Assembly: GCA_001766655.1 (NCBI GenBank)
Contig: MJCC01000001.1
Location: forward strand, 1,488,848 to 1,552,847
Direction of reading: 5' to 3'
Length of the DNA: 64,000 nt
Source of the DNA: Phytomonas francai
Taxonomy: Eukaryota; Euglenozoa; Kinetoplastea; Trypanosomatida; Trypanosomatidae
The notes under the pieces were generated by a model. The model searched no databases. It saw only the letters and a program-made list of their open reading frames with translations, and was not told the origin of the DNA. Below, one piece after another: positions 39,508 through 48,609 of this stretch (positions are counted from its first letter, which is position 1; each line of letters begins with the position of its first letter). A program made the translations under genes and the position numbers.

Positions 39508-39945
39508 AACAGAGAGCAATACCTAAACACAAGGACTTGTAGATAGAGGTGATGGCGAAGCTGTATAGATTCAACATGCGCGACAGAATAGTAAGATTGA
39601 AATGTATATTTTTAACGAATTGGAAAGAAATCGAAGCCAAATAATCAACTGCAGACAAATCTGACAAATAGAACGTTCTCAGGGCACATCATACCACCCC
39701 ATGTTCAATATCACAGAAAGACTTGTGAAGCAGTTTCTTCCTTTTGTCTCGGAAAAGACACACATCGCTTTCGTCGAACGTTAGTGCGAAATACAACAAA
39801 AAAATGTAACAAAAAGATACAAATAAACCTTTCTAACGATTGTTTACTATACAAATCGAAGGCCACTTGTACAAGCGTTGTTCTATTTTTCTAAAATAAA
39901 TAAAGGAAATAATAATAGCTAAAATGGGATCTTAAGAACTTAAAT
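39508..39945. other. Intergenic region, no gene seen
   Basis: It holds the short 5' UTR of the LamG protein gene and the 3' UTR of the EF-hand-like gene. It is AT-rich with no coding signal. Confidence 0.5.
39523..39524 (-). promoter_or_regulatory. Predicted spliced-leader acceptor AG, LamG protein gene
   Basis: The minus strand reads CAAGTCCTTGTGTTTAG ending here. The ATG at 39507 is the first downstream. The tract is short, so the confidence is modest. Confidence 0.45.
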
Positions 39946-41061
39946 TTAACATATAACGCAGCAACTTGCTCGATTATTCTTTACTTTCATGCTTGACGAC
40001 TCATTATACTTACCCTTTGATGCAGAAGGGGATTGCGGACTAGGAACAGCACTAGATAAATCGCAAATCCTTCGCATCGAAGAAGAATCTTGCATCCTAT
40101 CTTTGTTCAAGTTATTAGAAGTTATAGTAGTAGTTTTATTCAAAGGGAATAATTTTTGTGTGTTACTGCTCCCCTCAAAATTTGAAACCCCTGAGCGTCT
40201 CTTTGATCTTTCAGACCCCATCGAGGGGTCTACTGGCACACTCATATCAGTCGGGATATGTGTAAAGTGACACTTTGAGGCGGGTGAGGTCTTTAAATCA
40301 GTATGCAATACTACGCGTGAGTTAAAGTCACTATGTTGAGGGCTGTGGCCTTCCTCAGAGTTTCCTTCGTCCTTATAGAATTTCCCCCTTTCATGGCTTG
40401 AAGGTGTTATGGGGAGGCGTGAAGCCTTGTACTTGGAGAGTGCAGACAACTGAAAGGCATTAGGAGGATTGCAGTCAGACGAATTCTTTGACAGCTCAGA
40501 AGAGAGTGCCTCTAAATGCTGATCCTTAGCTAACTGAGCATTAGTGCTCCCTAAAATAATATCTCGGCAGGGCATTTCACCTAATGGACGCTGTTGACGC
40601 AGCAAGGCAATCGCAAGCGTATTCAAAGAGACGCGACCGGTTTTCGTTGGATCCAGAAACCTAATTACCGCCACAACCTCGTCCTGAGTCATCAAACAAG
40701 CTGATGGATTTAATATCTTAAGCAGCTCGGTAGTAGTGAACACACCACTTCGCTTCTTGCTCTCTAGCTCGTACACAAATTGATGCACAGCCGCCATGCA
40801 CAGGTCGCGTGTGCCTACAAGTTCCTCACAGAGCTGCAAAAATTCGGAAAAATAGATTCCACCGTCTGCAGCGGAGGGAATACGTTCCAAGAAGGATTCA
40901 ATGTGTGAGCGAATAGGGTAATAACCCATTTCGCGCGCGGCAACCAGAATAAGGAAGAAAGGGATATACGGTTCGTCTTCGCATGGAGTACCGTTAATGT
41001 TGGGTTTGACAGAAAAGGTCGAAAAAACGGCATACGAGTGGTTGATATCTACATCGTTCAT
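39946..41061 (-). CDS. EF-hand-like protein with C-terminal CaaX prenylation box, 371 aa
   Basis: The first 170 residues form helix pairs like those of EF-hand proteins. Two loops are recognisable but degenerate: one with ADGGIYFSEF near 65-75 and one with DPTKTGRVSL near 136-145. Most calcium-ligand positions are lost, so binding is doubtful. A Ser-rich disordered region follows. The last four residues are C368-V-I-C371, a CaaX box of farnesylation type, with C367 and a basic stretch (KVKNNR) just before, which together predict lipid-anchored membrane association. The frame is open to a TTG at 41091; the first ATG is 41061 after an acceptor tract (plus about 41125-41155). Confidence 0.8.
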   Translation of the reverse strand: MNDVDINHSYAVFSTFSVKPNINGTPCEDEPYIPFFLILVAAREMGYYPIRSHIESFLERIPSAADGGIYFSEFLQLCEELVGTRDLCMAAVHQFVYELESKKRSGVFTTTELLKILNPSACLMTQDEVVAVIRFLDPTKTGRVSLNTLAIALLRQQRPLGEMPCRDIILGSTNAQLAKDQHLEALSSELSKNSSDCNPPNAFQLSALSKYKASRLPITPSSHERGKFYKDEGNSEEGHSPQHSDFNSRVVLHTDLKTSPASKCHFTHIPTDMSVPVDPSMGSERSKRRSGVSNFEGSSNTQKLFPLNKTTTITSNNLNKDRMQDSSSMRRICDLSSAVPSPQSPSASKGKYNESSSMKVKNNRASCCVIC

Positions 41062-41283
41062 TTTGGAATATATGCTATATATTAAGTCCAAGTAAATGAT
41101 AATAATAGTAATCTGCAGGAAAAATTCTTCTAACTAGGGAAAAATAAAAAAACAAGAATAGCTAATACTGATAGATACTATAACCAAAAAATATATTCAG
41201 AAATAGTATATCGTGTAATAACATCCTTTTTGGAAATGTAAAAAGTACCATTATGATTTCAAATATCAATGTGTTCATATATT

Positions 41284-42198
41284 TTAATTTGAACCAGCAA
41301 GCCGTTGTCTAAGATGGGCGACACGTTCTGTTATAGCATCTACATTACGCAAAAGAGCGGTATTGTTTTGCTTCAGTATGCCCTCGAAGCTGCCCATGGC
41401 CTTCAACAGATTATCCAACTCTGCACTGAACTCCAATGAAGTTGTCCCTTCCAGCTCATCCAAGGTTCTAGACCGACCCAAGGCGTCCTCAATGGCGGGG
41501 GCTATAAGGTGGATTCGATCAAGCAATGTAGCAAACTCATTTGTCAATTTCTTTGCATCGGCGACGCATGCTCTAAATTTGATCACGTTGCCGATCACAC
41601 CCTCGGCATTATTGCTGTCAAAGAAGCGACGAGGAAAAGGCTCTTGGTCGAGAAGTTCACGCACCTCACCCCACTCATGGGCCTTCCTCAGTGCTCTGTG
41701 TGCTCGAGCCTGCAAAATATCAACCCCCTCGTTGTTTATAAGCCACGCGTAGCTGTCAGACCTCGTGGAGTCCATTCCGTCGTGCTGTATGATGGATAGA
41801 GAGTTCATAAGTGCCGCGCACTCGGAGTGTATCTCTCGCAGGGTGCGGGACGCGCGCATAGACGGTTGTATTTTTCCTAAAAAACCGCATAAAAACTCCG
41901 ATCTCTCATCGGGAATGCCGAGGTCCTCACTTTTTGCTTGAGTAAACATTGGGATCGTAGGCACCACAAGACGTGGTGGTGCATCAATGGAAAATGCTTC
42001 CTTTAACTGCCTGAGTGCATCCATGCGATCCCACATTCTTGGTGGAAGAGATGTAGGGGGCATAGTAGAATCCAAAATAATGCTTTGCGGTGGGGTGATT
42101 GACACGGACGGAGCAGGGACGGCGTCACTTGATACAAGCATACCATGACCCTCGAAAACATCCTGGGGGGTAATGCATAGCCTTCTAAGATTTTGCAT
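41284..42198 (-). CDS. Coiled-coil protein of unknown function, 304 aa
   Basis: The N-terminal 90 residues are Pro/Ser/Thr-rich and likely disordered. The C-terminal 200 residues are helical, with heptad-like leucines (for example LDRIHLIAPAIEDAL and the final region ending LRQRLAGSN). No named domain is seen. The neighbouring CEP131-like gene suggests nothing firm, since kinetoplastid units mix functions. The ATG is the first one after an acceptor at 42205-42206. Confidence 0.75.
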   Translation of the reverse strand: MQNLRRLCITPQDVFEGHGMLVSSDAVPAPSVSITPPQSIILDSTMPPTSLPPRMWDRMDALRQLKEAFSIDAPPRLVVPTIPMFTQAKSEDLGIPDERSEFLCGFLGKIQPSMRASRTLREIHSECAALMNSLSIIQHDGMDSTRSDSYAWLINNEGVDILQARAHRALRKAHEWGEVRELLDQEPFPRRFFDSNNAEGVIGNVIKFRACVADAKKLTNEFATLLDRIHLIAPAIEDALGRSRTLDELEGTTSLEFSAELDNLLKAMGSFEGILKQNNTALLRNVDAITERVAHLRQRLAGSN

Positions 42199-42565
42199 TG
42201 TATCCTATAGAGCGAATATAACGAATCGAATGCAAGTGGAATAGAGAAAAGAAAGGTGAGGGATAGCGTCCCGAAGTTTTCATTCACTCACACACAAATA
42301 TATATATATATATAATACCCATCCGATAAGTTACTCTAAAAGAAGAAAACGCAATCACAAATGAATATTATTTCTATTGAAGTTGTTGTTCGTCAAACTG
42401 TATCCAGTGACTACAATATGTCGGTATTTAAAGATTCCTCTCGTGAAGTAAAGAAGAAAATAAGCAAAGTGAAAGCTCCAATTTTGAAGAAATACTAGCA
42501 GGCAGATATATGGTTATATACAAGAAATATAAATATACAACATAAGAGTGCTATTCCTTCAATAT
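42199..42565. other. Intergenic region with TA repeat
   Basis: A pyrimidine tract on the minus strand (plus 42241-42262), and a TA repeat at 42298-42314 about 100 bases upstream of the coiled-coil gene. No gene is seen. Confidence 0.5.
42205..42206 (-). promoter_or_regulatory. Predicted spliced-leader acceptor AG, coiled-coil gene
   Basis: The minus strand has CACCTTTCTTTTCTCTATTCC, then about 25 bases ending CTCTATAG here, with the ATG seven bases on. Confidence 0.6.
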
Positions 42566-44464
42566 TCATGACATCAAGAGGGTCCGATGTCGCTGAAGTT
42601 CTTGATCCCGCACCTTAATCGTTTCCTGTAAAGCAAGAATTTGTTCGCCTTGGGTATGAATGTTGTTATCCTTTCTGGTCATGGCTACTAAAACGCGCTC
42701 ATTGATGTGGTTTAGCTCAGCATGATGCCTCTGCTCCATGTTACTTTGCTCTATTTCAAAACGATTTCGCTCTGCTTGAAGCTCGCGCTTAAGTGCATCT
42801 GTTTGTGCCTGGAGTTCACATGCCTCATTGACATGCTGTGTCTCTACCTCATTGAGTTTTGTACGCCAAGCATTATCTAAAATGCTCATTTTGGAATCGT
42901 ACTGTGATCGAATTCGGGTTTCAATTGCTTTTATATGCTGCTCCGAAAGATTGCACACCTCGCGCATGCTTTCAATTTCCTTCTCCTTCTCTTTCTTAGC
43001 AGCAAGCGCGGCTTTCACCTGCTCACGAATCAGTTCCAGTTCCACACGTAGTCGTTCGTTCTCATTTTGAAGCTGCCCGTACCGCTCCCTAAGGAGGTCA
43101 TCTGCGCCACGGGAAGAGTTTAACAGACGCATCTGCTCAGCTTTAAGCTGCTGTGTCACTTCAAGAATCGCTGCATCGCGCTCGATTTCAAATTTCTTTC
43201 GAAGCTCATTTTCTTTTGCGTGCAAATGCCGGGCATTTTGCTCCTCCGCCGCTTTTTCACGACAACTGAACTCGAGCATCAGCTTCTCCTTGAGGTTCTC
43301 CAACATGGTATTGGACTCTCCAGTCACGCGCGCCACCCCCTGCGCGACGGCCTCGTGGAAACCAGCCCTCTCTTTTGTGAGGGTCGCTTGGAGCTCGAGC
43401 ACCTCCCGGCCCAGCCGCTCGATCTCGCGCTGCATGGTGCTCTTTTGGTCCTCGAAGAAGGACTCCATCTGTTGGCACTTGGCCTTTTCGCTGCGCTGGT
43501 CCTCGCTGAGCTGACGCCGTGCCCGCCCCAGCTCCTCCTCCAGCCGCACCTGAAAGGCTTGCTGCTCGCGCCGGAGCGCGGCCTCGGCGTCGCGCTGGAG
43601 CCTCGACTTGAGCTCCTCCACCGAGGCGTCCTTCGCGGCGATGACCTCGTCGCGCTGGCGGAGCTCGTTCTCGAAGTCCTCGCGTAGACGCGCCTTTTCG
43701 GCCTTGTGGCGGTTGAGCAGCAGCACGATATCGGGCTCCAGCGACTGCAGCGTCGTCTCCTTGATGCGTTTGGCCTCCGCCAGCTTCCACTTCTCCCGCG
43801 AGGCCTGCTCCCGGGCCTGCCACTTCGCCTTCAGCGAGGAGATCGTCGCGGCATTCGCGGACTCCAGCTTGCGGTGCTCCGCCTCGCGGTTGGCAAGCTC
43901 GCTGCGGAGCTGCAAGGAGAGCGCCTCAACACTCTTATCGAGGTGCTCCTTCTCCTTCGTGAGGGTCGCTATTTGTTGGGAGCTCTTTTTCTTGTGCTCC
44001 GAAAACTCTTGCTTAAGTTCGGCTATATCCTTCTTGAAGTTGGCCTTCATTTCATTTCGACGTGCCTCCTCTTGACCTCGCCAACCTTCCAGACGCTTCC
44101 GAAGCTCCTCATTCTCACGATGAAGCTCGTCCTTCTCGAATTTGAGCCTTTCAATTTTGTTCTTGATTCCCAAGTACGTTGCTTGAGCATTTTCTGACCC
44201 TTCATGAGCCTGCATCAACAGCTCAGTAGGGGAAATTGAAGCTGAGTTGGTCTTTTTTCGCTCCCCTCGAAGTGAGGGGGATTCGATATTGGTGTTCTGA
44301 TATAGGGTGGAGCGGGTGAGGGGGAGTCCTGAGAGACTGGGTGTAGCATAGCCATTACTCGCAGCCGCGCCATCCAAGTAAGACAAAATATTCGCTACTT
44401 TCGCCTCGTTGATTTCGCGCAAGTCCGAACAGCTGCTGAAGTGGTCGTTGACTGATTGCTGCAT
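42566..44464 (-). CDS. CEP131: CEP131/AZI1-like basal body coiled-coil protein, 632 aa
   Basis: Nearly all of residues 95-630 is charged coiled coil. The best landmark is 208-262: a K-x-K-W start, then EAKRIKETTLQSLEPDI and LLLNRHKAEKARL. This matches the conserved CEP131 block, in which a KIKE-x-T-x-x-x-LEP-(E/D)-I motif is followed by a (R/K)HK-x-E stretch. CEP131 family proteins sit at centriolar satellites and basal bodies and are needed for flagellum assembly. The first 90 residues are low-complexity and probably disordered. GC content is high over about 43260-43960, where antisense frames are spurious. A generic trichohyalin-like coiled coil is the alternative. Confidence 0.7.
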   Translation of the reverse strand: MQQSVNDHFSSCSDLREINEAKVANILSYLDGAAASNGYATPSLSGLPLTRSTLYQNTNIESPSLRGERKKTNSASISPTELLMQAHEGSENAQATYLGIKNKIERLKFEKDELHRENEELRKRLEGWRGQEEARRNEMKANFKKDIAELKQEFSEHKKKSSQQIATLTKEKEHLDKSVEALSLQLRSELANREAEHRKLESANAATISSLKAKWQAREQASREKWKLAEAKRIKETTLQSLEPDIVLLLNRHKAEKARLREDFENELRQRDEVIAAKDASVEELKSRLQRDAEAALRREQQAFQVRLEEELGRARRQLSEDQRSEKAKCQQMESFFEDQKSTMQREIERLGREVLELQATLTKERAGFHEAVAQGVARVTGESNTMLENLKEKLMLEFSCREKAAEEQNARHLHAKENELRKKFEIERDAAILEVTQQLKAEQMRLLNSSRGADDLLRERYGQLQNENERLRVELELIREQVKAALAAKKEKEKEIESMREVCNLSEQHIKAIETRIRSQYDSKMSILDNAWRTKLNEVETQHVNEACELQAQTDALKRELQAERNRFEIEQSNMEQRHHAELNHINERVLVAMTRKDNNIHTQGEQILALQETIKVRDQELQRHRTLLMS

Positions 44465-45215
44465 GAGCAGAGGGAGTTAGCAGCAAAGTACCCACCTCAA
44501 TATAATGTAATTATCTATGTATATGCCTATCTAGGTGTTTATCTAGTTGTGCACTTTCTATAATAGACCAATAAACCAGTCTATCAAACAGGGAGTAAAA
44601 AAAAAGAAGTCTCCAATCCTTGTGTGCACCTTCTCATTGCTGTTAGCGTCCAGATATTTTATCCGAGCATTGGCAGTGACAAATTCAAAAGAAAATTTGT
44701 ACGGAAAAAACTATCCTGACTACTATATTCAGTAAAAAACTTCCGTTCCTAGCCCTAAATATTGGCTTAGAGATACCGAATAAAAGAAACAAATCCTTGC
44801 GGCCAGCCTACAAAAATTTTCCTTCAGGGGCAAACCATATGTTACTCATTCGTTGATATGAGAAGCGCAGCGTTGAAAGCAATAAAGTTGAAAAAAAACT
44901 TTTACAAGGTCTTAAATTCGCAAGCAATTAGGATCGAAAAGATTATTATTCGGGTGAAGAATCTAGCTGTGCTGAAACGGATTCTTCTAAAATAGATCAA
45001 CTTTTTTCTATGACATAAAAATGGGAGTCTATTCATGAGTCTATACACTGGCTACATCATAAAAAGAAATGAGCCTATGTCATTTTAAAAATTGAGGGAA
45101 GATGTGTTCACGATTTCCTTGTGACAGTCATGCTTGTACGATAGGTGCCTTTGCTCACCATTAGAAATGGTTATTGCACGAGAGAAAATAATAATAATAA
45201 TAATAGTGATAAACA
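44465..45215. other. Intergenic region, about 750 bases, no gene seen
   Basis: AT-rich 3' UTR of the PMS1/PMS2 gene and 5' region of the CEP131-like gene. An (AAT)n microsatellite lies at about 45187-45206. Confidence 0.5.
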
Positions 45216-47651
45216 TTAGGACGACAATTCCGTATTGGGTTCCTTCAAGTGCTGGATATTGCACAAGTGCCGCATTGTCGGCCGCCCGTGAGGACACGCC
45301 CATGGTTGTTCAATTTCGCTCAATCGATTCAGAATAGTGCGCATTGTGGACTCAGACAGTGCGGTGCCAATCATTATACTACCGCGGCACGCCTTCGTTG
45401 CCATAGAGTGCCACACAGCTCGCAGGGGTTGTTTGATGGAGCCATAGCGTACCAGCTGCTGAATAAGCTCGAGGACGTCAGTCGCATTCACGACATCGTA
45501 GGGCAAGACCGGAATTGAGCAGACGAGAAGCTTAGTCACCGAATCACCTCGTTTGACTTGAAACCCATGCAGTTTGAGGTGATCGCCATGCTCCAGCGCC
45601 AGTTCCACCTCCTCTGCGTTCATCGGCACTGGTACTGGCGCCACGAGCGGCTGTGGCTTCGCCATGTATGCCTGCATAAGTCGCTCATAGTTGTACTTTT
45701 CATCCGACGCATGCTGATCAATCACAAAGAGATCGGTGCCAAGCGTGGCCATGATGAAACCATGATTAAATTGGCCGATTATTCGCATTTCCTTAAAGGA
45801 TATCTTATGGAAAAAAATTTCCAGTTCCTTCGATGTTTGCTCCTGAAAGTTGGAAAAGGCTTTCCGACGAGCCTTAGGGACGCGTGTATGTGGGAGCACA
45901 TCCTCATGATCTTTTTTGGAATTTCTGGGCAGCAGATTTCTTCTCGCCAAGTTTTCCCATGAGGGAAAGGCCACAGAAGTGGTAATCGATCCCTTTTCAC
46001 GTGCTTGGTTCATATTGTCCGAAAGAATAATGAACTCATCGCTCTCCGAGTGCGAGTCAGTTAGTCCCTCCCCCTCAACTCTTTGGCGTTTAGATGTGGG
46101 TAGAGGTCCGTCCTCCTCGGTTTCGTTTGGTACGCTTGTTTCAGTATGCTCTGGATCGCCCTCTGAAGCCCCGTCCTTCTCAATACTAATAAGAGGACTG
46201 CAACTTCCATCAGGGATGCTACCCTTTTCCTCTATATCCTCATCGGAGACAAACAACGCCGAACCAATATCCTCTAAAGCATTATTAGTTGTTGATTGAA
46301 GGTCCGAAGCATCTGCATCGGCTGTCTTCGAATATAAAAAGGGGCTGAGCTTGGTAAATTCTATGCAAGCACTGGGTTCACCATGCGGCATCATCTCGGA
46401 TGGTGAATCCTTCTTTTTGAAGATGTACTCAGTAAAGGAGGTGGAGGAAACCGGTGTGAGGATCTGCCTCGTGGCGTTTGTGGCTTGAAGATGAGCCGCA
46501 TGGGTGCGCGCGATCCGCGCCTCTCGGGTCATTTCAATACTTTCGGAGGCGGTACGGAACTCGTTGAGGGCTATTTCGCGTACTTCGTCAGCCATTTTTT
46601 CTTCATCGATCATGACAACTTTGCGTTTGTTAGGCGCAAGATTCACATCGTACCGGTAGCTATCCTTCATTGTGATCTGTAGGAAAAACTCCGCGGATAG
46701 CTTCTGCGAGGCGTTTGGAAGACATTGCGTGAAAGACTCATTAATCGCCTTTGCGAGGCGCGGTAGATCGACCGGGCGGTTGTCGAGGGAAAAAATTTGG
46801 TGATCGGAGTTCATCCGCCCTCCGGACCCGACCTTCCCCACGAATCCGTCAATTCTGGCGAAGGAGCAGTCCCAGCTCACGCGCGCGAGACGCGACGCGC
46901 AGATCCCGCCGTAGGACTCCGTCAGGCTGCGCAGGAGGTCGTTCGAGCCGGTGAGCGAAAGGAGGGTCGCGAGGGCGCTCTCAGGGCCCTCCTGGTGCGC
47001 CACGAGGAGCCGAAGCCGCGGGTGCGAGACGGCGTACTGCCGAAGCAGGTGGAGGGCGCGCAGGAGCTGCTTGCGCGCGTTCCGCGCGAACTCGCGGTGG
47101 CGGACCGGGAGGGCGCGGAAAAGGTTCTCGGCGGTCACCACCGTCCCGATCGACTCCGGCGTCTGCGAGGCCTCGAGGCGGAGCTGGTGGGCCGCGTTGT
47201 CGTACACGAGCCGCACGGCACGCGGGAAGCAGCCCGCGTGCATCGTCTCAACCTTGACGTCGCTGACTTGCGCCAGCGAGTGCAAGGCCTCGCCGCGGAA
47301 TCCTAGCGAGGGAGAGCCCTCGGACGGCTCGAACGCCGCCGCGATCGCCAGGCTAGTCCCTTTGGCGGGCCCGAGTTTCGTGGTTGCGCGGCTTATTAGC
47401 AGAGGCGTTTCGGCCCCATCTGCGATCCCGTGCGCGTTGGCTGCATCCAGAACACCGGGCAGCGGGATCCCACGTCCATCATCCTCAACTATAATCTTAG
47501 TCAGACCATAATTGTAAAGTCGGATGGTAACCGTCCGCGCGTCCGCGTCAAGGCTATTCTCCAATAACTCTTTCAACACGCTTGTCAAATCAGTAATAAC
47601 CTGCCCGGCACTAATTTTTCGAGCACTTGCGGCATCTATTCTCCTGATCAT
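45216..47651 (-). CDS. PMS1: MutL-homologue mismatch repair endonuclease, PMS1/PMS2 type, 811 aa
   Basis: It pairs with MLH1 and nicks the strand to be repaired after MutS binding, in the nucleus. The N-terminal GHKL ATPase has KELLENSLDA (general base E28, Mg ligand N32), DDGRGI at 57-62 and GFRGEAL at 117-123. The loop before it reads RATTKL and is longer than usual. The linker (about 370-600) is acidic and disordered. The C-terminus has the endonuclease motif DQHASDE with E at 656 (DQHA-x2-E-x4-E, starting at D645), then ACRGSIMIG and CPHGRP, the metal-site motifs found in yeast Pms1 and human PMS2 but not in MLH1. GC-rich over about 46740-47350, in the ATPase part. Confidence 0.95.
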   Translation of the reverse strand: MIRRIDAASARKISAGQVITDLTSVLKELLENSLDADARTVTIRLYNYGLTKIIVEDDGRGIPLPGVLDAANAHGIADGAETPLLISRATTKLGPAKGTSLAIAAAFEPSEGSPSLGFRGEALHSLAQVSDVKVETMHAGCFPRAVRLVYDNAAHQLRLEASQTPESIGTVVTAENLFRALPVRHREFARNARKQLLRALHLLRQYAVSHPRLRLLVAHQEGPESALATLLSLTGSNDLLRSLTESYGGICASRLARVSWDCSFARIDGFVGKVGSGGRMNSDHQIFSLDNRPVDLPRLAKAINESFTQCLPNASQKLSAEFFLQITMKDSYRYDVNLAPNKRKVVMIDEEKMADEVREIALNEFRTASESIEMTREARIARTHAAHLQATNATRQILTPVSSTSFTEYIFKKKDSPSEMMPHGEPSACIEFTKLSPFLYSKTADADASDLQSTTNNALEDIGSALFVSDEDIEEKGSIPDGSCSPLISIEKDGASEGDPEHTETSVPNETEEDGPLPTSKRQRVEGEGLTDSHSESDEFIILSDNMNQAREKGSITTSVAFPSWENLARRNLLPRNSKKDHEDVLPHTRVPKARRKAFSNFQEQTSKELEIFFHKISFKEMRIIGQFNHGFIMATLGTDLFVIDQHASDEKYNYERLMQAYMAKPQPLVAPVPVPMNAEEVELALEHGDHLKLHGFQVKRGDSVTKLLVCSIPVLPYDVVNATDVLELIQQLVRYGSIKQPLRAVWHSMATKACRGSIMIGTALSESTMRTILNRLSEIEQPWACPHGRPTMRHLCNIQHLKEPNTELSS

Positions 47652-47847
47652 AGCAGCCCTTTGGTTGTTGCTTTAAGAAGAGTTATGGATGGGAAAGACA
47701 CATGGAAAGCATAACAATATTTTAAAAGGCATCCAATGTTATGAACCGAGAGCACCCTCTTTCTAGTTCGTTTCGTGAATGAATTATTTACTTATAAAAA
47801 TGAACAAGATAATCTGTTGCGTCAAAATAGCACCATGCGTAGCCAGT

Positions 47848-48279
47848 TTAGTCCATCTCCTGCATGGCCATGTCCGCCGCGGTGACCTTGCCCTTTCCTT
47901 TATCGCTGTTCACGAGGCGGTCCTTGCGCTCGAGGATGGCCTTGCGGTGGTTGGTCAGCTTCAGCTTCGTGATCTCGACGTTGGAGGGGTGGATGCCGAC
48001 GGGCACCGTGGAGCCGTTCGCCTTCTCCCGGTTCACCTTGTCCACGTGGATCACCCACTTGAGGCGGTAGCACGCCGTCACCTTGCCCTCGCGGCCCTTA
48101 AAGGAGCCCCGCTTGACGAGCACCTCGTCGTCCTTGCGCACCGGCATCGCCCGTACGTTGTACTTCGCACGCAGCTCCTTGGAGAGTGGGGCGCTCATGA
48201 GGATGCGGCGCACGTGGCTGGGCGCCTGGAAGTGCGCGCGGCGGGCCTTGCGGCGGGATCCACACTTGATACTGACCAT
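47848..48279 (-). CDS. RPL26: 60S ribosomal protein L26 (uL24), 143 aa
   Basis: It is part of the large subunit near the peptide exit tunnel. The KOW motif region covers about 47-80, and the conserved start ([13 protein letters not shown]) and PSHVRR segment are intact. The length is normal for eukaryotes. The gene is GC-rich throughout with strongly biased codons, as expected for high expression; this also opens a long spurious frame on the plus strand. A (TA)n tract lies 100 bases upstream. Confidence 0.98.
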   Translation of the reverse strand: MVSIKCGSRRKARRAHFQAPSHVRRILMSAPLSKELRAKYNVRAMPVRKDDEVLVKRGSFKGREGKVTACYRLKWVIHVDKVNREKANGSTVPVGIHPSNVEITKLKLTNHRKAILERKDRLVNSDKGKGKVTAADMAMQEMD

Positions 48280-48373
48280 GACTGCTGTTTATGCGCACTA
48301 CAAACGGGAAAAAAGAGAATGAGAAATAATCGATTTAAAAACATGGAGATTTGCACATTCAGAGAATCCTTGG

Positions 48374-48412
<39 letters not shown>

Positions 48413-48609
48413 AAAAACGTTAATGCGTCTTACAGTTCTGCTGTTATCGTCAATAATAATAAAAAGCAAAGTTCGCAATGGTACACTCTTACATACTTTT
48501 GCTTACGCAAAGCGGAGGCGAGAAATAAGTAACTGACGAACAGCCTGTCGGTTCTAACAACGGCTTTCTTAAAAGATAATAGCTCTATAATTTAGTGATG
48601 TCTTTCCCC
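48280..48609. other. Intergenic region with long TA repeat
   Basis: The 5' region of the L26 gene and 3' UTR of the LRR gene. Its main feature is the 41-base TA tract at 48378-48418. No gene is seen. Confidence 0.55.
48378..48418. repeat. (TA)n microsatellite, longest in the window
   Basis: About 20 TA units, starting 99 bases upstream of the L26 ATG. It could affect nucleosome positioning or be neutral. Confidence 0.95.

Noticed and set aside
43220..44197. Plus-strand frames antisense to the CEP131-like gene
   Set aside because: A product of coiled-coil codons and high GC read backwards; leucine-rich but featureless.
46797..47511. Plus-strand frames of 169 and 186 codons across PMS1/PMS2
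   Set aside because: Antisense to conserved ATPase motifs in a GC-rich patch.
47779..48423. 214-codon plus-strand frame over L26
   Set aside because: Caused by biased codons of a highly expressed gene; the end of the frame runs through the TA repeat.
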